DNA of 64,000 nucleotides from Biscogniauxia marginata (taxonomy: Eukaryota; Ascomycota; Sordariomycetes; Xylariales; Xylariaceae). The notes below the pieces were generated by a model. It was not told the origin of the DNA and made no database searches. It was given only the letters and a program-made list of their open reading frames with translations. Below are positions 23,161 to 32,019 of this stretch, in pieces. Position numbers and translations under genes: made by a program. The DNA is taken from the NCBI GenBank assembly GCA_022695795.1, contig MU404056.1:806001-870000 (forward strand). Reading direction: 5' to 3'. Position 1 is the first letter of the stretch. Each line of letters opens with the position of its first letter.

Positions 23161-26100
23161 ATAAATAGCAAGTCTTTATATAAAGTTTAGTTAGGACTTA
23201 ATAATACTATTAAAACTAGAATTAAATACAATAAAAAGAAGTATAAAGCCCTTATAAACTTAGAAATAAATAAAAGCTATATTTTAGTTAAAATAACTTA
23301 GAAAAACAAGATATTATGAATATATAAATAAAGTTTATACTAATTACGGAACTTCAAAAGATATATATTTAGTTACGAGAATGGCAGAGTGTTAAAAGAA
23401 ATAGTCCCTCTCTTAGTAACTATTTAAAGACATCTCAAGTAAGTCATTTTTGATATTATATACATATTAAATCACGATATGATACTAGAGATAAATTGGC
23501 TTAAAAAAAGTAATTTATAAATAAATTTCGAGATAAACACGCTTTATTAAGATTAAAAATAAGAGGAGTTAATTATTACGAGTTACGAGATAAGTATTAT
23601 AAGTAACTCTAGAGAAACGGATGTAAAAACGAAACATATCGCTTATATAATTCGAGTAACTAAGCCTAAAAATCTAACGAAAAGAGTATTATGTAAGTAC
23701 CTCCGTTTCCACAAATTATTTAGAAATAAAACAAAAAAAGAATTATTAAAACATAACTAATGAAATCATTAAATTTATTTCAAAAAAGAAAAATAATTAA
23801 AATTATTCCTAGTATATTTTATAAATTAAAAAAAACAAAAAGCATTATAAAAAGGAATCTAGAAGGATTTTAATAAAGGATATATTCGAGAGTTAGAATC
23901 CTTGTCAAGATACCTGGTAATTATAATACTTAAAATCGATAAAAACGGGAAATAACGTGTCAATAAAAAAGAAAACTTAGTGTGGCGACGAGTAATTAAC
24001 TACTAACACCTTAATAAAATAACTAAAAAAAACGGGTACTTATTACTACTAATAAAACTCATAAGAGAATAAATTAACAAGGCCTAAATCTTTATAACAT
24101 TAAACCTTCGCGATAAATATTATATAATTAGAATAATTAAAAAACACAAATAATATATAACTTTCTAAATAATATATAGATATTATAAATACAAGGTTAT
24201 GCTATTTAGACTTATTAACGCACTCGTTACATTTTAATATATGATTATAATAGTTCTTCGCAAGTTTCTAGATAAATTTGTATTTATTTACCTAAACAAT
24301 ATATTAATTTACTTAAAAAACGAGAAGAAGCATAAGAAACATGTAAAGCAAGTATTAAAAGCCTTAAAAAAGGCGAACCTACTTGTTTATCCGACTAAAA
24401 ATAAATAACATATCAAAAAATTAAACTATCTAGAGTTTATAATAAGTCTAGAAGAGATCCGTATTTAAAAAGGAAAAATAGCAATAATTAAGAATTAGTT
24501 AAAACCCAAAAGTATTATAAACATACGCGCATTTTTTAGTTTTATTAACTATGTTAAATAACTCATTAAAGATTTCAGGCGTATTACTAAACCATTAATA
24601 AAACTAATTACCTTAACGAAAACAAAAAAGGCTTTTTATTTCACTAAAGAAGCTAAATAGGCTTTTTAGCGGCTAAAGAAAGTTATAACTAATAAGGTTA
24701 TATATAAACTTCTAAACGAAAATAAAAAGAAACGACTAAGGATAAACGCCTTAGATTTCGCTATTAAAGTAGTCCTAAAGTAATTAAAAAACAATAAGAA
24801 ATAGTACCTAGTCGCGTACCTATTTAAAACACTATATAGTGCTAAACTAAACTATTAGATCTATAATAAGGAACTATTAATAGTTATTAAAGCACTAGAA
24901 AAATAGGAACCATGGCTTAGCAAAACCAAAGAACTTATTAACATTTATTTAAACCACAAAAACCTTACACAATTCATAATAACACAAATATTTAATTAAA
25001 GACATGAGTGTTAAATAATTTTCTTATTTAAATTCAATTTTAAAATTCAGCATATTAAGAGAAAGGAAAATATTTAAGTAAATCTTCTTAGTAAAAGGGG
25101 AGATTATGAATCAAAAATTAATAAAAAAAATATCTAGATATTTAAGCAACAAAATGACGAATTAATTGTATTAACTTATATATAAATCAACATAAAAGAC
25201 TAAAAATAACGTTTCAAGGAAAATTATAATCAAAAAGAAAAACAATTATAGTCTTAACAAAGATCTAGCGATAAACTTCTCTTATATAAGGAAAAGGTAT
25301 ACATACTAAAACGAGTATAAAACGAATTTGTTAAAGAATTTCACAAATATCCTTTATACGGCCACTAAAGGATTTTCAAAACAATAAAACGACTTTAAAA
25401 AGAATTTAACTTTCTAGGAATACGACAAACAATTAAAAGAATTATAAAGAATTATAACATTTATAATAAGGCTAAAATATCACGATATAAACCATATAAA
25501 CTATTATAACTAACCTAGATACCTGACAAAGCGTGACACATAGTTATATAGGATTTCGTAGTAAAACTCCTAGAGTTAAAAGATCCCATTATAAGAGTAC
25601 CTTATAACAACATATAAATAATCGTTAACAAACTCACGAAATACGCCTACTTCTTACTATTTAACAAATTAAGCACAGCAAAATAATTAGTTTTTAATTT
25701 CTTAAGAAAGTATGTTAATAAATATAAGCTACTTAAACGTGTTATTTTAAATAAAGACAAGTTATTTACGTCAAAATTTTGGATCAACTTAATAAAACGA
25801 ATAGAAATTAAGTAAAAATTATTTATAGCGTATTACCCCTAAACCGACAAATAAACAAAAAGATTAAACTAAATAATAAAACAATATTTACGAAGTTATA
25901 TTAACTAAGAAATAAATAACTAAGTAGAATTACTATTAATAGCCCAAATAATATATAACACTTTAATTAACGAAAATATAAAGATGTTACTACACGAGGT
26001 AGTATATAAGTAAAAAGCAGAAGCTTAAAAACAACTAATTAAACTCACGAAAGCATTAAGAGTCGAAACAAAGGCCCCGAGAATAAAAGTATTATTCGAA

Positions 26101-26772
26101 AAGATCCAGGCAATATAACAACAGCTATAAAAAGAATTACAATTCATTTAAAATAAAATAACAAAGTATTATAATAATAAAAAAATTAAAGGACTAATTC
26201 TTAAAAAAAGAGACATAATTTACTTACTCTGCTAATAACAAAGCGTAACATTAAAAACACCCTAAATTAAAACAAAGCGACTTAACAAAAAACTTAAATT
26301 TAAGAAATTAAAACTATATAAGATTAAAGAGGTTATTTCGAAAGTTAATTATAAGTTAATATTATTAAAAAAATCTAGAATATATCTTATATTTCATGTT
26401 TCGCTTTTAAAACTAGTACTAAATAACGTTATACTAAAAAACCAATTAAAATTTAAGGAAAACCCTAATAAGTACGAAATAAAAAAGATATTAAATTCAA
26501 AACAGGTCGGAAGTTAATTATAATATTTTGTTAAATGAGAAGGTTACTCACCTAAGGAAAACACTTAAAAACCACTCAAGCATTTAAAGAATTTAACAGA
26601 TAAACTTAAGAACTTTTACCGCCAGAACCCAGATTACCTAGGGGGATTTGAGGACCCGGGTCGTGATCCAGTTGGGACTAATCAAAGGAGAGGAAGACCT
26701 CCGAAGCAAGCACGTCTTACTCAGATTCAAATTGACGCAGCGATTCCTTCGTGTGTTGCTGTTCTTTATTAA
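23161..26772 (+). pseudogene. pol of copy B: PR-RT-RH-INT-chromodomain-AT-hook tail
   Basis: The protease (23230-23600) has KALINLEINKSYI, where the catalytic Asp-Ser-Gly reads Asn-Leu-Glu, then NHDMILEINWL. The RT (23900-24500) ends its palm with FVFIYLNNILIYL near 24288. RNase H is at about 24650-25000. Integrase follows: HHCC finger 25340-25490 (FHKYPLYGHQ...YNIYNKAK) and a DDE core to about 25870, in which TDxQTExLN reads TDKQTKRLN, so the catalytic Glu is now Lys. The chromodomain (26440-26640) reads NKYEIKKILN...YFVK-stop-EGYSPKENT. The C-terminal tail carries RRGRPPKQARLTQIQID and ends at TAA 26770-26772. The tail is conserved in other copies and overlaps the antisense ORF by 197 bp. 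Confidence 0.85.
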
Positions 26773-27235
26773 AACGTTATTACTTTACCTCAAGAAGCTC
26801 TTGCTTCTTCAACTCATTTAAGTTTTTGAGTTCACGCTAAACAAATTTTACCCCCCGCTTGCGAAGAAACTCGGATTATTAATTTAAACGGGACATACGA
26901 GTTAAAAGCTTTTAAAGGCTTTAAAAAATACGTCAATGTTCCTTAAAAGCCGCATATTTCTCCCTATTAACGCGTAGTTTTTTTAAACGAATATTTTCTA
27001 AGGAATTAAAAGAAATGCGATTTCCGTCGTATTAAAAAATATTTACTTTAATATAGTTTTAACACTTTTTATAGCCTTTTAATATCTTATAAGCAAGGCC
27101 TCGATCGAAATAATAAAAACACGGCATAACTTCGAAACTAAACTCGGCGATCGTGAAAACTAGCTCACGACGATATTTAATAGAACTCTTCTTCGAATCT
27201 AGTTAAGAACGTTTAGTTATTTTTCCTGAAAACAT
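26576..27235 (-). pseudogene. antisense accessory ORF of copy B: Zn2Cys6-like, coiled coil
   Basis: On the strand opposite gag-pol an ATG at 27235 opens a 220-codon frame, 66 bp from the 3' LTR. The cysteine cluster (27121 down to 27029) starts exactly 38 codons after the ATG, with spacing CX2CX6CX8CX2CX7C. Cys 1 and Cys 4 remain; the others read Tyr. A basic stretch follows (IRLKKLRVNREK), then a coiled coil (LNELKKQELLEVKQ, FNKEQQHTKESLRQFESE). The 3' third (26630-26860) is much less mutated than the rest of the element. It ends at TGA 26576-26578, at the position aligned with the stops of the three other copies. The frame overlaps the pol tail by 197 bp, tail to tail. Confidence 0.75.
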
Positions 27236-27286
27236 AGTAAAGGATAGTAAGTACTAACTTAAAGCGTTTTAAGAACAAAACAAATT

Positions 27287-27301
27287 AAAGGGGAGAAATA
27301 G
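27287..27301 (+). promoter_or_regulatory. polypurine tract of copy B
   Basis: AAAGGGGAGAAATAG lies directly before the 3' LTR, the place where Ty3/Gypsy elements prime plus-strand DNA. Equivalent purine tracts abut the 3' LTRs at 11500, 56187 and 59178, which fixes the LTR boundaries. Confidence 0.8.
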
Positions 27302-27681
27302 TATTACAAATTAACAAGGGTTGGAAAGGTGGATGGTCATATAAACGTGGGTCACGTGACTTATAATAGCATTCTTTGTTACTCTCACAGAGAATAAGAG
27401 AGAATGATTAAGGATGTTAAGCATTGTCCCAGGAGGAAATTAAGTATAAAAAGGATGGGATTTCTCATGTATCTAGTTATTCATTTTCTCTAGCTATTAA
27501 TCTAAGACTATAGTCACTCTTTAATACTATAATGAGAGTACCTTGAAACCTTTCTAACGAACATAACATTGTGAATCACTTGAACCAATCTTAACCCATT
27601 GTTACCTTTAAATCAAGAAAACCTAGTACGTACTTACCTGTGAAGTCAGCTGACTAGGAACACACAGGGAGGTTCGTCACA
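27302..27681 (+). repeat. 3' LTR of copy B (380 bp)
   Basis: Same length and layout as the 5' LTR. It starts TATTACAAATTAAC (RIP-altered TGTTACGAACCAAC) and ends GGTTCGTCACA. The U3 half is more mutated than the R-U5 half, and the two LTRs differ at many C/T and G/A positions. LTR divergence therefore reflects RIP and cannot be used as an age clock. Confidence 0.92.
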
Positions 27682-29040
27682 CGTTTATAATACTCTTGGG
27701 TTCTAGTTAATCCTTAATTGTTACTATTTTTCCCTTTTAAATGCGGATATCTTCTAGACTTATTATAAACCCTAAATAGTTTAATTTTTTGATATGTTAT
27801 TTATTTTTAGTCGGATAAACGAGTAGGTTTGCCTTTTCCAAGGCTTTTAACACTTGCTTTATATATTTTTTATGCTTCTTCTTGTTTTCTAAGTAAATTA
27901 GTATATTGTTTAAATAAACGAATATAAATTTGTCTAGAAAATTACGAAGAATTATTATGATTATATGTTAAAATGTAGCGGGTACGTTAATAAATCTAAA
28001 TAGTATAACTTTATATTTATAATGTTTATATATTATTTAAAAGGCTATATATTATTCGTGTTCTTTAGTTATTTTAATTATATAATATCCATCGCGAAGA
28101 TTTAATATTATAAAGATTTAAGCCTTGTTAATTTGTTTTCTTATGAGTTTTATTAGTAATAATAAGTATCCGTTTTTCTTGGTTATTGTATTAAGGTGTT
28201 AATAGTCGATTACTCGTCGCCATATTAAGTTTTCTTCTTTATTAACACGTTATTTCCCGTTTTTATCGACTTTTAATACTATAATTACCGGGTATTTTAA
28301 CGAGAATTCTAATTCTTAAATATATTCTTTATTTAAATCCTCTTAAATTCCTTTTTATAATGCCCTTTGTTTTTCTTGATTTATAAGATATACTAAGAAT
28401 AATTTTAGCTATTTTCTTTCTTTAAAATAAATTTAGTAATCTTATTAGCTATATTTTAGTAATTCTTTTTTTATTTTATCTCTAAATAATTTATAGAAAT
28501 GGAGGTACTCGCGCGGTACTCTCTTCGTTAAATCTTTAAACTTAATTACTCGAATTATATAAGTAATATGTTTCGTTTTTGCATCCGTTTCTCTAGAGTT
28601 ACTTGCGGTACTTATCTCGTAACCCGTAATGGTTAACTCCTCTTATTTCTAATCTTAATAAAGCGTGTTTATCTCGAAATTTATCCGTAAATTACTTCTT
28701 TTAAGCTAATTTATTTTTAATATTATATCGTGATTTAATATATATATAATATTAAAAATGACTTACTCGAGGTGTTTTTAAATGGTCATTAAAAGAGGAA
28801 CTATCTTTTTTAACATTTTACTATTCTCGTAACTAAATATATATCCTTTAAAGTTCCGTAATTAATATAAACTTTATTTATATATTTATAGTATCTTGTT
28901 TTTTTAAGCTATCTCCGTTGAGATATAGCTTTTATTTACTCTTAAGTTTATAAAGGCTTTATATTCCTTTTCATTATGCCTAATTCTAGTTTTAATAATA
29001 TTATTAAGTCCCAACTAGACTTCATATAAAGACTTATTAT

Positions 29041-31477
29041 TTATGGCTTCTCGCTGCCTTACTAGCGAGAGCCTTTGCCGTTTTTTGGTTTTCCACGTCC
29101 CTTCTCCTTTAGGTTTCTTTAAGTTATTATAGCCCGGATATCCTTCCATTCTTAGGCTTTCATAAAAACGTGTTTCTAGTAATCATTATTTAGATAATCT
29201 CTTTAATTACCCTTTACATAATAAGGGGTAAAAGGTTTATTTTTTATATAAAACCTTATATATTAAAACTTTAATTCTTTTTCGAGAGCCTTTTTATAAC
29301 TCAAGTCTATTTTATTAACTCGGAATTTCTTAAAGTTTTAAATTATCCTCGAATAAAAAAAATAATTCTTAAGTTTACTTATTAAGAATATCTCGATATC
29401 TCCCTTTAGGTTTATATTAATTTCTAGAAGTTTTCCTCTTTTTTTGAAATATATTTTAATAATTCGTTTATAGCTTTATTTAATCGCACGTGTTTTTACT
29501 TGTTGTTTTATTAAGTGCTTTTTTATAAAGCCGAATAAATTAATGTCGTATTTAGTTTATTCTTTAAGCTATTATGGAAAATGTAATCCCTTTTATAATT
29601 CTTATAATTCTTTCTTAATCTCGTCTTTTTCGAAACCTGCTTTAAGTAAGTCATGTACATCGCATAATACTAAGATATAACACATATAACCTTTAGTAAT
29701 TACTTTGTTGCTTCTTTTAAAACCGAAGTAAAAATAACATACTTAAAGAAAATGTGGCTATCGTGGGATATTATCGCAAATACACTCATTTTTTTTTATA
29801 TCATTACTTTTTAGTTTTTGAAAATAATAACCGGTTTTATTTTTAAAACTTCTATATATTTAATAAGCGTCGTTAATATAAAAGCTTTAATGTAACGATA
29901 CATGTTCTTTTAAGCTTTAATAAATATCGCAATTATTATTTATATAAAACCTTCCGTTTAAGTTGTTATGTTAACTTCTTCCTTAATAGGTTTTGCATTT
30001 GTCGTTATTATAATGGCTTTAATATAAATTATTATGGTTTAACTTAATTCCTAAGTCGTATCCTAGCTTATAATTATTATATTTATATAGTAGTTCGCTT
30101 TCGTTATATCCTTATTTGGCTTATTTTAATGTAAAATATCTTAAATATAAGTGGTTATTTTCTAGGTAGTCTTTACGGTTAACTTAATAAGATTTACAAA
30201 CTTTTTTTATAAGGGCCTCCTCGTTTTTCTTTACTTTAATAATGCTGATAATAAATATTTAGTTTATTTCTTTATTGTTTTCGAATTAAATCTTTGCCTC
30301 GACGGCTCTTTTCTCGAGTTAAGGAATCCCTCCTATTCTTAGTTCCTATTTCTTAGGACTTCGGCACTCGTTCTTATAATGTCTTTTTTTTCTATAATTA
30401 AAGCACTTAATGGTTGATTTATCTCGTTTCTTTTATTTTTTTTAAATAACGTTAATTTTAATAAGATTTAACTTAGTTTTAATGCCTTTCTTGGTTCCGG
30501 TACCGCTTTTATGATTTCTTTCTTTTAACTAATCGCCATTTCTTCGTTATACCGTTTTTTTCTTTTCAAGGTACCGTTCGAAGTTCTTGTTATTAATAGT
30601 AATTGCTATTATAACGTAATTATTAAACTTTTCTAGGTTCCTTTTTTTATATAGGTTTATTTTATACAACTCATTTTTTATATAGTCCTTTAATTCTTAA
30701 TAAAACAAGTAATATAAGCTTTTAATAAGTAGTTATAACTAACTTGCGAGTTTTTTGAACTTAATAGCGTAATTTAAAGCCTTTTTATTTTGTTGTAATT
30801 TGTGAAGTTAAGCTTCGGCTTGTTACTTAAGAATTAAATTGTTAAATATAAACTTAAGTTGTTTTTTAAATTCTTTATAATTCTTGAAGACTTTTTTCGT
30901 GTCTTTTTAGGCGTTTGATCCGTTTTCTAGATAATCCTTTAACACTGGTTAAAACCAGGTCAAGGCGGTTTTGGCGAGGAGCTAAAATACCATGAAAACC
31001 TTTTATTCCTTAATAATAATCGTTTTATAATAGAACCGTAAATAAGTTCCGGCCTAAATTAAAAATCCTTTTAAATCGCTTAACCTATTATATTTATTAA
31101 GTATAATTAATTTAAAACCTTTTACGTCGGGGGTTATTATATTGTTTTTGTCGTTTAAGTTATTAAGATCGCTATCGTTTAAGAGTAGTTTTAGTTATTT
31201 ATTTCTAAGAAGTAAAGGTTATTTTGCTTATTTATTTTCTTTTTTAGGTGTTTCTTCTTCCTCCTTTTTTTCTTTTTTAAATGATTCTTCGTACTGAGCT
31301 TCCGAGGTGTCCTTTTATAACTCTTTTTTAACTATAATTATAATGAATTTTTATGTTGATTCTTCTAAACCTTTTTATTATACCGTAAAAAGACTTAAAG
31401 CTTTTATTTAAAAGTTTATTAATTATTATTTTTTTATTTATTTCTTTTCTTGTTACCCTTTAGTCTTAAGGGGCATA
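29041..31477 (-). pseudogene. gag of the 27682-32019 fragment
   Basis: The start MPLR lies close to the LTR. An acidic Lys/Glu stretch (31240-31290 region) precedes the gag core with the NGSNA-KKTRKVFKNYKEF-like helical part around 30880-30930. The knuckle is at 30355-30420 and keeps three of its four ligands. The Cys-rich segment lies between knuckle and protease as in copies A and B. Frames are interrupted by TAA/TAG at Gln positions. Confidence 0.7.
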
Positions 31478-31552
31478 CTTATCCTAAAACTATTCGATTA
31501 AAAGTCCCTTCTCCTAAACTAATATTAAGCACTAATTAAGGAGTTATTAAAA

Positions 31553-32019
31553 TGTAACGAACCTTCTTATGTGTTTCTAATTAACTAACTTCACAAGTAA
31601 GTACGTACTAGGTTTTCTTAATTTAAAGGTAATAATAAGTTAAGATTAATTTAATTAATTTATAATGTTATGTTCGTTAAAAAGGTTTTAAGGTACTTTC
31701 ACTATAGTATTAAAGAGTAACTATAATCTTAAATTAATAGCTAAAGAACTAAAAATAAATAACTAAATACGTGAGAAATTTTATCCCTTTTATACTTAAT
31801 TTCCTCTTGGGATAATACTTAACATCTTTAATTATTCTCTCTCATTCTCTGTGAGAGCCACAGAGAATACAATCATTCTCTTTTATTCTCCGTGAGAGCA
31901 ACAGAGAATATAATCATTCTCTCTTATTCTTTGTGAGAGTAACAGAGAATGTTACCATAAGTCACGTGACCCATGTTCACATGACCATCCACCTTTCTAA
32001 CCCCTATTGGTTCGTAATA
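31553..32019 (-). repeat. 5' LTR with triplicated hairpin repeat (467 bp)
   Basis: Starts TGTAACGAACC and ends GGTTCGTAATA on the plus strand. It is 87 bp longer than the LTRs of copy B because a ~44-bp unit (CATTCTCTgTGAGAGcnACAGAGAAT type) occurs three times at about 31840-31950 instead of once. Each unit can fold into a hairpin. A GTCACGTGACCCATG box follows at 31962. Confidence 0.9.

Larger units (their letters stand above)
20273..27681 (+). mobile_element. full-length Ty3/Gypsy chromovirus copy B, plus strand (7.4 kb)
   Basis: Two LTRs of identical length (380 bp) enclose gag, protease, RT, RNase H, integrase and chromodomain, in that order on the plus strand. A purine tract AAAGGGGAGAAATAG (27287-27301) abuts the 3' LTR. 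It is the only copy in the window with both LTRs. Coding frames are wrecked by RIP: protease DSG reads Asn-Leu-Glu, and the RT box reads YLNN. The antisense accessory frame is present on the minus strand. The 5 bp flanking each end do not match (GTAAC against CGTTT), so target-site duplication is absent and the flanks were probably rearranged after insertion. Confidence 0.9.
27682..32019 (-). mobile_element. 5' part of a chromovirus, minus strand (LTR-gag-PR-RT)
   Basis: From right to left: 5' LTR (31553-32019), primer-binding region, Gag start (MPLR near 31475), gag with zinc knuckle near 30355-30420 (CFNYRKKRHYKNEC), Cys-rich segment (29600-29800), protease side (28600-29040) and RT up to 27700 with a YLNN box near 27905. 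It is cut inside the RT by the 3' LTR of copy B. Its RT overlaps by about 0.9 kb what is already present in the fragment left of copy B, so the two flanks of copy B are not halves of one split element. Confidence 0.85.

Noticed and set aside
26640..26772. AT-hook-bearing, GC-normal insert in copy B
   Set aside because: First read as a foreign insertion, but the same tail and the antisense ORF occur at the same place in other copies. It is the pol C-terminus overlapping the accessory ORF, only less RIP-mutated.
27302..27681. Reading the LTR family as oriented with TGTGACGAACC at the 5' end
   Set aside because: In copy B gag-pol, the TATA box and the polypurine tract all place the 5' end at TGTTACGAAC; TGTRACGAACC copies are therefore minus-strand LTRs.
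31840..31950. Regular ~44-bp repeats resembling a CRISPR array
   Set aside because: The units are contiguous without spacers, lie inside an LTR, and the genome is fungal.
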